A DNA stretch of 64,000 nucleotides, taken from NCBI RefSeq assembly GCF_900105555.1, contig NZ_FNTZ01000001.1:558001-622000 (forward strand). Direction: 5' to 3'. The position numbers and the translations under genes were made by a program. Under the pieces are notes generated by a model, which was given only the letters and a program-made list of their open reading frames with translations, did not search any database and had not been told where the DNA came from. This stretch comes from Pseudomonas coleopterorum. Lineage in GTDB: Bacteria; Pseudomonadota; Gammaproteobacteria; Pseudomonadales; Pseudomonadaceae. This document shows, one piece after another, positions 44,647 through 54,700 of the stretch; within the stretch, counting starts at the first letter, position 1; the number at the start of each line of letters is the position of its first letter.

Positions 44647-46908
44647 ATGCCTATCCCACAGTTTCCACGTAAAGCCGCGGTCAGTTCCGTTTGGTTACCC
44701 ATTTGCCTGATCGCCAGCTTTTCGCCGATTGTCGCCCATGCGCAAACGACGCTTGAGCTGCCTGTGGAAACAACGCAGCCGGAAGGTCCCGCCGCAAGCC
44801 AAGGGACAACGCTGGAATTGGGCGAGACGGCGATCTCTGCCAGCGCGGACGCTTCGCGCGAAGGCCTGGTGCCCGAATACGAGGGTGGTCAGGTCGCACG
44901 GGGCGGCCGGGTAGGTATTCTGGGCAACAAGGACTACATGGAGACGCCGTTCACTTCAACGTCCTACACGAATCAACTCATTCAGGATCAGCAGGCGCGC
45001 AGTGTCGCGGACATTCTGCAGAACGACCCTTCGGTTCGCATCGCCCGTGGATTCGGCAACTTCCAAGAGTTGTACGTGATGCGCGGTTTCCCGCTGTACT
45101 CCGATGACATTGCCTACAACGGGCTCTATGGCCTGTTGCCTCGGCAGTACGTGGCCTCCGAATTCATCGAACGCGTTGAAGTGTTCCGCGGCGCCAACGC
45201 CTTCCTCAACGGCGCAGCGCCAGGCGGCACCGGAATTGGTGGTGCCATCAACATCTTGCCCAAGCGCGCGCCGAACGAGCCGCTTACACGCCTCACTGTA
45301 GGTGCCGAGAACAACGGCTTCGGCACGGTCGCCGCCGACGTCGCCCGTCGCTTCGGCGAAGATGATCGCTTTGGTGTTCGAATCAACGCGGCCAAGCGAG
45401 GCGGTGAAACCTCGGTGGATGATCAGGACCGCAACCTGGATATGTTCGCCCTGGGCCTCGATTACCAAGGCGACCGGCTGCGCCTGTCTGCCGATGTCGG
45501 CCATCAGTATCACTTCATCGATACGCCCCAGCCGAGCGTTACCCCGGTAGGCGGTATTCCTAGCGCGCCCAAAGCGCGTGACAACTACGGACAGTCCTGG
45601 ACCTACTCGAAAGAGAAGCAGACCTTCGGCACCTTCCGCGCCGAATATGACCTGACCGACTCTCTCACCACCTGGGCCGCCGCGGGTATGCGCAAAGGCG
45701 AGGAAAAAAACGTCCTCGCCAATCCGTCATCCACCCCCTCCGGTGTGACTTCCGCCTCGCGCTTCGACAACTACCGCGAAGAGACCGTCACCACGGGTGA
45801 AGTGGGTATGCGTTTCAACCTGCAGACTGGCCCGGTATCCCATGAGTGGGTCGTTTCAGGTTCCATGTACGACACCAAGGACAAGAACGCCTGGGCTGGC
45901 AATTTCTCCAACCCGATAGTGGGCGATCTGTACGGCTCCAACGACGCAGCACAGCCCGAGAACGTGTTGTTCAACGGCTCCATGTCCGATCCGGAAATCA
46001 CTGGGCGTACCCACACACAAAGCTTGGCCATTGCCGACACCCTGGGTTTCTTCGACGATCAGTTGCTGGTCACCCTAGGCGCTCGTCGCCAGGGCCTGGA
46101 TGTCACCGAATACAACTACATCAGCGGCGACCGCACTTCTCAGTACAAACGCTACGAAACCACACCCGTGGCAGGCATCGTGTATCAGTTGAACGGCCAG
46201 TTCTCCGTGTACGCGAACTACATCGAAGGCCTGACCAAAGGTGATACCGCAGGTGCCACCACCACCTTGCCCAACGGCTCGACCGCGCCGGTGCTGAACT
46301 CCGGGGAATCCTTGACACCTTATGTCGCCAAGCAAACCGAGGTCGGCATCAAGTACGACAGCGGCAACCTGGGCGGCAGCCTGGCTGTATTCCAGACCGA
46401 GAAGCCGGTCGGCATCGTCGAGAACCAGGTGTTCAAAGACGGCGGCGAGCAGCGAAACCGTGGTATCGAACTGTCGGTGTTCGGCCAGCCCACACAGGGC
46501 GTGCGCCTGTTGGGTGGCGTCACCTTGCTCGATGCCGAGCTGACCAAAACCCAGAACGGCGAAAACGACGGCAACGAGCCTATCGGCGTGCCCAAGACAC
46601 AGGCCAACATCGGCGGTGAGTGGGACGTGCCTGGGCTCAACGGTGTGACCTTGACCAGCCGCGTCATCTACACCGCCAGCCAGTACGCCAATAACGCCAA
46701 CAGCCTTGAGATTCCTTCGTGGACACGTCTGGACCTGGGTGCTCGTTACGGCTTCAAAGTGGACGAGCGCGACGTGACCCTGCGTGCGCGCGTGGACAAC
46801 GTGACCGGTCGCGATTACTGGGCATCCACCGGCGGTTATCCGGGGTCTAACTATCTGGTACTCGGCGCGCCGCGGACATTCTCTGTCAGTGCTTCTGTCG
46901 ATTTCTGA
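44647..46908 (+). CDS. TonB-dependent siderophore-type outer-membrane receptor
   Basis: 753 residues from ATG 44647 (AGGA seven bases upstream), which starts a signal peptide ending AHAQ. The plug domain includes QQARSVADILQNDPSVRIAR, YVMRGFPLYSDDIAYNG and ERVEVFRGANAFLNG with GGTGIGGAINILPKRAP. The beta-barrel ends SYLV-like NYLVLGAPRTFSVSASVDF with the terminal Phe. No N-terminal signalling domain (STN) and no adjacent sigma/anti-sigma pair, so it is a plain transducer-less receptor. The substrate is probably a ferric siderophore; which one is not readable. Single gene with a terminator at 46938. Confidence 0.92.
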   Translation: MPIPQFPRKAAVSSVWLPICLIASFSPIVAHAQTTLELPVETTQPEGPAASQGTTLELGETAISASADASREGLVPEYEGGQVARGGRVGILGNKDYMETPFTSTSYTNQLIQDQQARSVADILQNDPSVRIARGFGNFQELYVMRGFPLYSDDIAYNGLYGLLPRQYVASEFIERVEVFRGANAFLNGAAPGGTGIGGAINILPKRAPNEPLTRLTVGAENNGFGTVAADVARRFGEDDRFGVRINAAKRGGETSVDDQDRNLDMFALGLDYQGDRLRLSADVGHQYHFIDTPQPSVTPVGGIPSAPKARDNYGQSWTYSKEKQTFGTFRAEYDLTDSLTTWAAAGMRKGEEKNVLANPSSTPSGVTSASRFDNYREETVTTGEVGMRFNLQTGPVSHEWVVSGSMYDTKDKNAWAGNFSNPIVGDLYGSNDAAQPENVLFNGSMSDPEITGRTHTQSLAIADTLGFFDDQLLVTLGARRQGLDVTEYNYISGDRTSQYKRYETTPVAGIVYQLNGQFSVYANYIEGLTKGDTAGATTTLPNGSTAPVLNSGESLTPYVAKQTEVGIKYDSGNLGGSLAVFQTEKPVGIVENQVFKDGGEQRNRGIELSVFGQPTQGVRLLGGVTLLDAELTKTQNGENDGNEPIGVPKTQANIGGEWDVPGLNGVTLTSRVIYTASQYANNANSLEIPSWTRLDLGARYGFKVDERDVTLRARVDNVTGRDYWASTGGYPGSNYLVLGAPRTFSVSASVDF

Positions 46909-46937
46909 GTACGGTTGAGCAGGTATGTAAATGAAAG

Positions 46938-46961
46938 AAACGGGAGCTGCGGCTCCCGTTT
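46938..46961 (+). terminator. Intrinsic terminator of the TonB receptor gene
   Basis: Arms 46938-46947 and 46952-46961 form a perfect 10-bp stem with a four-base loop, followed by TTCCTTT. It starts 30 bp after the receptor stop. Confidence 0.85.
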
Positions 46962-46990
46962 CCTTTGTGATGATTCACTGATTTCGCGAG

Positions 46991-47034
46991 CCATGTTAGA
47001 GCGGGCTCTACCGGCGATGAGGCCAGTCGCCTCA
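46991..47034. repeat. Degenerate REP element
   Basis: GAGCGGGCTCTACCGGCGAT followed by GAGGCCAG matches the REP at 44471 with several changes in the palindrome arms. It lies between the TonB receptor terminator and the isochorismatase-like gene, which end towards each other. Confidence 0.6.
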
Positions 47035-47036
47035 CC

Positions 47037-47609
47037 TCAGCCCCCTAATCCAAGCGCCTCGACCGCATCCCGCGCCAGCACCACCTCGGCGTACTCACTC
47101 CCCAGTATCGCCAACGTCAGATTATGAACGGTTTCAGCATCCCAGACGGTGCCGTCCGCTGCGGTGATCGGCACTGCCGTCGTGGCATCCGAGGGAAGAA
47201 TGATGTTGTACCCCAAGGCTTTCCCCACCCGAACCGTGGCGTCCATGCTGTTGTGGATAACCACACCCGTCAGCACAAAACGCGTCACCTGCATCTGCTT
47301 GAGCATGGCATCCAGATCGGTACCGATGAACGCGCAGTTCTGCTGTTTGGTAATGACCGGTTCACCGTCCAAGGGGGCAACTTCTTGCTTGATGCCATTC
47401 CATGGGCCGTGGGTGTGGTAGGTCGAAGTAGGTGTAGGTTCATCGTGCTTTACGTGAAGCACAGGCCAGTTATTCGAGCGCCAAAGTTGTAGAAGGCGTT
47501 GGATGGTTTCCAGGTAGCCGGGGTTGCTCTTGCCATTCCATTTCGGCTGGTCGATGGCGTCTTGCACGTCGAGGATGATGAGAGGGATGGAGTTGGGCTG
47601 GTCGCTCAT
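47037..47609 (-). CDS. Isochorismatase-like hydrolase with Ser in the nucleophile position
   Basis: 190 residues of the cysteine hydrolase/isochorismatase superfamily. Catalytic Asp14 (IILDVQDAID) and Lys88 (PVITKQQNCAF) are present. The position normally held by the nucleophilic Cys (G-x-x-T-x-x-C) reads GVVIHNSMDATVRV, with Ser121 in its place. Hydrolytic activity on amides is therefore doubtful; a role like the Ser-containing isochorismatases is possible. No siderophore or phenazine genes are adjacent. Single gene. Confidence 0.85.
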   Translation of the reverse strand: MSDQPNSIPLIILDVQDAIDQPKWNGKSNPGYLETIQRLLQLWRSNNWPVLHVKHDEPTPTSTYHTHGPWNGIKQEVAPLDGEPVITKQQNCAFIGTDLDAMLKQMQVTRFVLTGVVIHNSMDATVRVGKALGYNIILPSDATTAVPITAADGTVWDAETVHNLTLAILGSEYAEVVLARDAVEALGLGG

Positions 47610-47973
47610 GGAAGGCCGTTTTATCGGAAAAGAATGGGGTCAGTGTGCGGTAACCAGTAAGTCCGTTCAATGGGCGATAGGCAGTGTGGGATGCATGGCA
47701 GGCGTACCTGAAACGGTTATGATCTTCAGCACCGTAGGCCTGTGTACGCGCAAGCGATCCTCATTACGTAGACCCTGCGTGCCGCGTCAAGCCCCTGGTC
47801 CCCACTTGGTCCCAGAAGAGCTTCGCAATCAGTGACGAAGCCACCAGGATCGACTTCCGAATACTGGATTCTAAGGCAGTGAACCGCACTCACCTATTGC
47901 AATGCTGTTCATTTTTTGAACGGTACCTATCAATCTCGATCGGCACCGCCTTCGTGCTTGATGACGATCGGAA
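47610..47973. other. Intergenic stretch without a recognisable gene
   Basis: 364 bp between the isochorismatase-like gene and the DUF6124 gene. Short open frames are present but none has a ribosome site, codon bias or recognisable sequence. A segment GATAGGCAGTGTGGG at about 47673 recurs with one change at about 48428, on the other side of the DUF6124 gene. Confidence 0.4.
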
Positions 47974-48180
47974 TCAACTAAACCGCAACTTCATCTCCAG
48001 CAGCGAATCCTCCACCAGCGTCCTGCTCGTCTCCGTCAGCAAGGCCACAGCTTGGTTAAGCGCACGACAGAGCTGCTGATTGGCATCGCTCGTTTCCGCA
48101 GCAAGCACCGACGCGGTATCTAGCAATTGACTAGCACGTTGAAGGGATTGGTAAGCAGCGAGATTCGTTTGATCTTTCAT
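47974..48180 (-). CDS. Small DUF6124-type protein
   Basis: 68 residues from ATG 48180, an N-terminus DQTNLAAYQSLQRASQLLDT and a helical body NQQLCRALNQAVALLTETSR. Such short Pseudomonas proteins (DUF6124/DUF3077 group) are of unknown function and often occur in several copies per genome. The open frame continues upstream to 48402, but that part coincides with a structured inverted-repeat region, so the short form is preferred. Confidence 0.75.
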   Translation of the reverse strand: MKDQTNLAAYQSLQRASQLLDTASVLAAETSDANQQLCRALNQAVALLTETSRTLVEDSLLEMKLRFS

Positions 48181-48270
48181 GATTGGCGACTTCCGTATGT
48201 GAGGTGAGATCTGCCAGCACTCGCCGTCAAACGAGTGGGTGGCAGCTGTGCATGGGTTGACGGACCGGTC

Positions 48271-48377
48271 ACATACGAACCCGGCGCACCCGAAGGTGCC
48301 CCACGCACAGCCGCCATAGCGTTCGAAACGGGTGCGGAGGCGCCCGAGCCGAGTCTTGAGACTGCGCGTTCGTATGT
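48271..48377 (-). ncRNA. Candidate structured RNA or leader upstream of the DUF6124 gene
   Basis: A perfect 10-bp outer stem (48271-48280 with 48368-48377, ACATACGAAC/GTTCGTATGT) encloses about 87 nt. Inside, on the minus strand, GCACC-TTCG-GGTGC is a hairpin with a UUCG-type tetraloop, GGGCGC-CTCC-GCACCC is another, and AGTCTCAAGACT is a third. A further inverted repeat (CTGCCAC/CACTCG with CGAGTG/CTGGCAG) lies nearer the gene at about 48207-48245. The nested layout suggests folded RNA, but no family name is claimed. Confidence 0.45.
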
Positions 48378-48540
48378 AAGACAGGCCGTCAAACCTGGTC
48401 ACGCATGTGGCGTGACGAGTGGGAGGATAGGCAGCGTGGGTAGGCAGGTCAACTGTGATGCCTGTCTAGCCAGGGCTCCGGTCCCGGTTGATTGTTTGCA
48501 AGCAGTGTCTCAAGCATAAATCCAAAAAGGCTCGTGGGTC

Positions 48541-50263
48541 GTGGAGGAGGCTTGCCTTAATTCCCCCAACTCGCTGGCTCCTGTCCCGCCCATGATCGGC
48601 GGCGTAGAAATGGGAGACTTAGTGCGCGACACGGATTGGTACAGCACCGCTCTGGGCGATTACAGCTCATGGCCTGCATCCCTGCGTACTGCCTTGTCGC
48701 TGGTATTGAACACCAAGGGCATCGCGGCCCTTTACTGGGGGCCGCAGCAGTGGTTGCTCTATAACGATGCCTACGGCCTGGCACTGGGCGATCGGCACCC
48801 TGCAGCGTTCGGTCGCCCGATGCCGGAGGTGCTCACCGACATCGCCCGTGTGCTCAGCCCCCAAGTGGCACAGGTGCTCGCCACAGGCGATGGTTTCTCC
48901 ATAGAGAACTTGTCGATGATGATGCGGCGTCACGGCAGAGAGGAAGAGACCGTATGGACCTACAGCTTTTCGCCTGTGCAGGGCGAAAGCGTCGGCTATG
49001 AAGGCGTACTACCGCTGGATATCCTGGTCGACCCAGCCAGACGAGCAGCAGATCAACGCCGTGGGCCGCGACTTCACCGCCGAGCGGGAGAGCGCCAACG
49101 CCCTGGCCGCCGCCGAGGAAGCCCTGCGTCAATCGCAGAAGCTGGAAGCCATCGGCCAACTCACCGGTGGCGTCGCCCACGACTTCAACAACCTGCTGAC
49201 CGTAATCAAGTCGTCGACTGACCTGCTCAAACGGCCGGATCTCTCCAGCGAGCGACGCGCACGCTACGTGTCAGCCATCGCCGACACCGTCGAACGAGCC
49301 GCCAAAGTCACCTCGCAACTGCTTGCCTTCGCCCGGCGTCAAACACTGCAACCGACTGTGTTCGCACCTGCAGAGAACCTGCGGGCCCTGGCCAGCATGA
49401 TCAAGACTCTGGTGGGCGCCGAAGTGGAGCTGGTGATGGACATCCCCGAACACAGCCACTTCGTGATCGCCGACCCCTCTCAGTTCGACATGGCAATCGT
49501 CAACATGGCCGTCAACGCGCGTGACGCCATGGTCGGCCAAGGGCGCCTCATTATCCGAGTGGATCCAGCCCGCTACGAAGCCAAGGCTGGCGAACAGCCG
49601 ATGATCGCCGGCGATCAGGTAGTGATCTCGATGACCGATACCGGCAGCGGCATCGCGCCGGTGCACCTGGGCAGGATATTCGAGCCCTTCTTCACCACCA
49701 AAGGCGTGGGGCAGGGCACGGGCCTTGGCCTGTCGCAAGCGTTTGGGTTCGCCAAGCAATCGGGTGGCGAGATCACCGTGGACAGTGAAGTCGATCAAGG
49801 CACCACCTTCACACTCTACCTGCCCCAAGCATCCGAGCCGCGCGAGCCACGGAATGTCGAAGCGACCCATGAATTGGTACACGGGCACGGCACCGGTGTA
49901 TTGATCGTCGAAGACAACCCTCAAGTGGACGCCTTTGCGATGCACTCACTCACGGATCTAGGCTACCGGCCGGTCCTTGCCATCAATGGACAGGAAGCCC
50001 TGGCCGAACTGGCCCGCGACGCCAGCCGATTCAAAGTGGTGTTTTCCGATGTAGTGATGCCGGGGATGACAGGCATCGAGTTGGCCCATGAGATTCGTCG
50101 GCGATACGCAGGTTTACCTGTAGTGCTGACGTCGGGATACAGCCATGTGCTGGCAGAGAAAGGGACCGATGGATTCGAGTTGTTGCATAAACCCTATTCG
50201 GTGGAGCAGTTGTCGCGCTTGTTGTGCGGGACTGTGTGTACACATCGCTTGAGGGTGACCTGA
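48541..50263 (+). pseudogene. Hybrid histidine kinase/response regulator broken by an internal deletion with frameshift
   Basis: The N-terminal part (48541 to about 48995) has a PAS-like domain WYSTALGDYSSWPASLRTAL and WTYSFSPVQGES, then loses homology. The C-terminal part, in the next frame from about 49000 to 50263, begins inside another PAS domain (YYRWISWSTQPDEQQ; VGRDFTAERE) and continues with HisKA (LTGGVAHDFNNLLTVI), HATPase (DTGSGIAPVHLGRIFEPFFT; GTGLGLSQAFG) and a receiver (VFSDVVMPGMTGIE). The two halves are in different frames and a middle PAS segment seems missing, so the full protein cannot be made. The 3' part could still be translated from ATG 48998 but has no good ribosome site. 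Confidence 0.72.
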
Positions 50264-50284
50264 GCTAGCATCCCCCTCCAACAA

Positions 50285-50806
50285 TCACTCCAACTCAATC
50301 CCGACACTCGCCACCTTAACCGCCAAGCTCGCAAAGAATATGCACCCGATCAACCGGGCAAAAATCTCCAGCGTCTCGCACACATCCGGATCTTCAAACA
50401 GCACAGGCCGCGAATCAATCGCGCAAAGCGCTCCATACAAGCGACCATCAGGCAGGAAAATGGGCACGCCTACGTAACTGTCCAGATCATAGGTCTTGAC
50501 GATCAGTCGTGAGGCGAAGCTGTGGTCATGGCTGACTTTCGGGATCAGCAACGGCGCTGGGTCTCGCTGGAACTCGCTGCAGATCGTGTCTTCCAGCGGA
50601 AAAGCCTCGCCTGCGCCGATTCCCAGGTCGGCGGAATCGTGCACGGAGCAGATCACCAATTCCGCGTCGCCGAACTTGGTGATCGCGGCGAAGCGCATGT
50701 TGGTTAGCCGGGTCACCAGACGCAGGATATTGGTGGTGGCTTCGATTTCAGCGATGGCTGAGCGTTCTTCTTGAGACAGGAGGCTGGGCGGGTAGTGGAG
50801 TGCCAT
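50285..50806 (-). CDS. GAF domain protein
   Basis: 173 residues from ATG 50806 (AGG seven bases upstream), essentially a single GAF domain: ATTNILRLVTRLTNMRFAAI, a middle with FPLEDTICSEFQRDPAPLLI, and YVGVPIFLPDGRLYGALCAI. No output domain. Single-domain GAF proteins of this sort sometimes partner kinases; it is convergent with the broken kinase gene at 48541-50263, only 21 bp away, and may have worked with it. Ligand unknown. Confidence 0.86.
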   Translation of the reverse strand: MALHYPPSLLSQEERSAIAEIEATTNILRLVTRLTNMRFAAITKFGDAELVICSVHDSADLGIGAGEAFPLEDTICSEFQRDPAPLLIPKVSHDHSFASRLIVKTYDLDSYVGVPIFLPDGRLYGALCAIDSRPVLFEDPDVCETLEIFARLIGCIFFASLAVKVASVGIELE

Positions 50807-51713
50807 GGTGTACCTCGTCGTTTGGTGCAGTTTCGGCTTGTGGGGGAGGTTCTGCAAGGGGGGAGGGCTGGGGCGATGCTATGGCAGCGGTGCGATTGAG
50901 CCAACGCTATCGGTCCGGGCACAGAAAAAAGCACTTGCGAGCTACGCGAACTGTTAGGTTTGTAAGGCTCGCTTAGGCCGGGATTATCTGAATTGAATCT
51001 ATATCTATCTGAAAATTAGGTAGAAAATGCTGTTATGAAAATTACTGGAATACCATCTGGAATACGGAATCCTGAGTTTGATCCGGGATCGGCCTAGGGC
51101 AATCTTTGGATTTCACTAGTAGGACGTTACATGAGCATGGACAACTCGATTGACCGGCTGCCAGGGCATTGCTGATACCACGCAGAACAGCACTCGGGGG
51201 CCGACTTTCGTAGGGGCGCCGAATTTCATGGCGTTATGGATTTTTTCGATTCGAACGGCTGCTTTTCAGCAGCGTGTTTCAGCGTGGTTCGATCTGTTCG
51301 AAAAATGTAGTTGTACAGGTAAGCGCATATGGATATGTACTTAAGGGTTACATATGGTTGAGTCCTGCAGAGAATCGCGTCAGGAACCGGTGCTAGTGCG
51401 CTGGCGGCATTCAAGGGTCAGTGCTAGGCATGCTGTGCCGGTAAAGTCAATGGGTGTGTGGCTATGTGTCGCCTTTTGCGGGTCCACTGATGGCTGCGGG
51501 TGATCCAATCGTGCATTGGCTAGCTGTGATAGCAAAAAAACACCATGCTATGGCTTTACCCGGCTATGGCCAACGGATAGGGTGAGCGTCACCGGAAGTG
51601 TTGGCCTCAGAAGTCGCGCCCATTACCGCGTGAGGCGCCAAGCGCCACCGCCTCGTTCATGTTGCTAGTAAGAGACGGAAAAGGATAGGAAATAATACTG
51701 GTAGAGGGACGAA
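50807..51713. other. Long intergenic region at the left edge of the dpd island
   Basis: About 900 bp with no supportable gene and a visible rise in A/T content from about 50940. A 14-codon frame beginning at 51131 has an AGGA before it but no recognisable product. No tRNA, attachment repeat, integrase or transposase was found. The last part should carry the promoter of the downstream operon. Confidence 0.5.
51581..51593. promoter_or_regulatory. Small palindrome upstream of dpdE
   Basis: GGTGAGCGTCACC has perfect 5-bp arms around three bases and lies about 120 bp before the dpdE start. A second, looser inverted pair (GCCTCA/TGAGGC) follows at about 51604-51636. They may be regulator sites for the operon; nothing identifies the regulator. 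Confidence 0.3.
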
Positions 51714-54700
51714 GTGAACCAGGTTTTAGAAGTCGGTGAGTTGGTTCTGTCCAGTGCTTTTCCTGGCATTGGCAAACTGTCGAGATTGGATCTTGAGAAG
51801 GGCGAGTGCGAAGTCACGTTCTTCAAATCCCCTTTAAATCCTGAGGCGAGGACGCTCAGGGTCGATCTAGTCGACGTTAGGAAAACTCAATTGTATGAGG
51901 AAGCCATCGTCTATTGTCGAGATCAATCGACAGGTATCTGGCGGCGTGGTCGGTACGGCGGTTCGCGGCCACTCAATCGGCATCTGGTAATTTTTCGCGC
52001 TGACGATAACGATCAAGCGGTTGTCGATATCGATGAAATCTACTGCCTGAACCTCGGAACGCAGGATTTACTCGATCCTTCGGCGTTCCTGGCGGCTAGG
52101 GCTAACGACGCGCCTTTTTTCTTCCCCCTACGCCAGGATTTCCTCGAAGCGTATATCGAGCAGCGGGCGGCTTGCCGTTCCATCGGTGCGATTACCAGCA
52201 GCAGCGTAGAGTTGGAGCCGCATCAAATTGCCGTGGTTAGGCGCGTCCTTCAGGATCCATGCCCGAAGTACCTGCTAGCGGATGAAGTGGGCTTGGGCAA
52301 GACGATCGAGGCAGGTCTGATCATCCGTGAGCACGTGCTTCAGAAAAAGTTCGACGCCAATGTTCTAATTGCAGCGCCGGCTTCTATTGTCACTCAATGG
52401 CATGAGGAGTTAAGGGACCGATTTCATCTTGGCGAGTTGATGTCTACAAAGCATCGATCGGAACAGCTGATTCGAGTATGCAGTCATGAACAGTTGGTAA
52501 CGGCTTTGCAGGAGGGTGGCCAGCCTAGCTTGTTTGTCGTTGACGAGATGCATCAATTGGCGCCGCTGGCCTGGTCCTCCGAGCAACGCTCGAATGACCT
52601 GTTTCAGGTGCTGGCGGAGGCCTGCCAAGCAGCCGAGGTGACTCTGTTGTTGTCGGGAACCCCGTTAAATGGGAACGAAAGGAATTTCCTGGCGATGCTG
52701 CATTGCTTGAGTCCCGAAGCTTATGAGATCTCGGAATCGGGGGTTCAGCGTTTCATCGCTCGAGTCAAGGAGCGTGAGTGGCTTGGCGGGCTGTATAGCG
52801 CACTGATCCCGGGTAACTCGAACGCCGCATTGGAACAAGCACTACAGGATCTGCGGAGTAAATTCCCTGAGGATCAGGAGTTGCATGAGCGAATCGGCAG
52901 TTTGATGCCGTTGGTGGATCTCTTCGCCGAGGAGAGCGGCGAGGAGCGCGAGCAACAGATCATAGGCTTGCGGCATTACCTCGGAGAACACTACCGACTG
53001 CATCAGCGCATGCTTCGTAACCGCCGGGAAATGGGGCATCTCGCGCAGTTATTTCCAGGATTGGCTGGTTTGCGCCGTCAATATTGGCCGATAGAACCAC
53101 GCAGCATGCCATTGGATCTGTTGTTGGAAGAGTACCGTAGCCAGGCCTGCCGAGATCCTGATGAGTTCCAGGCAATGAGTTCTGGAGAGTACCTGAACTG
53201 GGTTGACGACATGTTGGGCAGTCCATTACTGGTCAAGCAGCGGGCCGATAGGTTCGACAGGCAACTGGCGGCCACGCTTGAAGCAACCGAGCGGGAGTTC
53301 CTTACCGAAATATCCAAGCAGGCCTCACTAGAGCAGGCGTGTAAAGATCGTAGTTTGATCGCGAGTCTGGAAATTTGGTTAGTCGAAAACCCTAAGGGTA
53401 AGGTGGTTGTTTTCTGCGGTGACGAAGTCGTCGCGGATCATGTTGCCGCTACGCTCGGTGACTCTCTGGCTGTAGGTATAGTGCGCAATAATTCCGACCG
53501 CGACTCGGAGTTCTTGCAGTCGGGCAGTTTTGTGCGGGTATTGGTTTGCGATCAAGGTGGTGAAGATGGTCTTAACCTGCATGGAGGGCAGAAACTCGCC
53601 GTGCATTACAGTCTTCCGAGATCGTTCAGTCGCGTTGAACAACGTCTGGGACGATTGAACCGTTACAGCGCAAATTTGCGTGGCATCAGGCCTGTGAAAA
53701 GCTTGGTTCTGATGTCTGACCATGATGGTTTGCTCCGACGGTGGCTAGATCTGCTTGACACATCGGTAGGTGTGTTTAATCAGACAGTGGCAAGCTTGCA
53801 GTACGTACTGGAGGAGCACCTCGAAAAGACTTGGCAGACAGTCGCGCGATCTGGCGATGAAGAGTTGCTTGTCTGCGCTAAGCAGCTGAGCGGCGAGGGC
53901 GGCCTGCTGGATCGCGAGCGCCGTCGGGTGAAAGTACAAGAAGAATTGCTTGCATTGGACGAGGATGTCGCCAAGGCAAGGGACTTCGCCGAAAAAATTT
54001 CCGAGGCGGACGAAATAGCCGAGGAGCAGATTGGCCGCATGTGTGCCTGGATGACGCGCGGCTTGAACTTCAGGCTAGAGGGGGATCTGCAGCAGCAATT
54101 TAGGTTGGGCTTCGGCCTTGACCCCGCTGAGCCTGGCGGTCGCACCCTGGTGGACGTGAAGACCTTTATCGAAGGTTGCATCACGGGTATTGATCCGGAA
54201 AGTGGTAACCCGCCATACACCGCCTCCATGAGTTTCTCGCGGCAGCAGGCTTCAGTTCAATCGGGCGTGTATCCCTTCCGTTACGGCCAGCCGTTCGTGG
54301 ATTCCATATATGAACTGGCCGTTGGTGATTCGCGGGGGGCAACCTGCGCATTCTTGCGAATTCTTAATAGCAGTGCCCTGCAAGCGCCAAAGATTTTCTT
54401 TCATTTCAAGTGGTTGGTAACCGCTGCCCGGCCGGATTGCACGCATCAGGAACAAGTTATCGCCGATGAGTTACTGGCACCTGCGGTACATGGACACTGG
54501 CTCGCTGAAGACGGCAGCCTGGTAAAAGCCGAAAGCACATTGAAATCCCTGGAATGGCCTTACAAGAAGCCCACGGGCGCCATCTTCCAGGATATCAATC
54601 TGCGCCATGATGTCTGGTCCGAGTTGGAGTTTCTCTTACCTGCGGGTGAATGGAAACGCATGGTGCTGAGTATCACTGAGTTGAGCCGAAAGAGGATCGT

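Noticed and set aside
47740..47835. Possible recombinase remnant (ending in LVPEELRNQ)
   Set aside because: Too short, no catalytic residues visible, and no support from flanking repeats.
48181..48402. N-terminal extension of the DUF6124 protein
   Set aside because: The extension coincides with a strongly folded inverted-repeat region, while the ATG at 48180 gives the usual short protein.
51131..51175. 14-codon frame in the island edge region
   Set aside because: Has a possible ribosome site but is too short and without any recognisable feature to be called a gene.
51150..51344. 64-codon frame in the island edge region
   Set aside because: No ribosome site, no codon bias and no similarity that I recognise.
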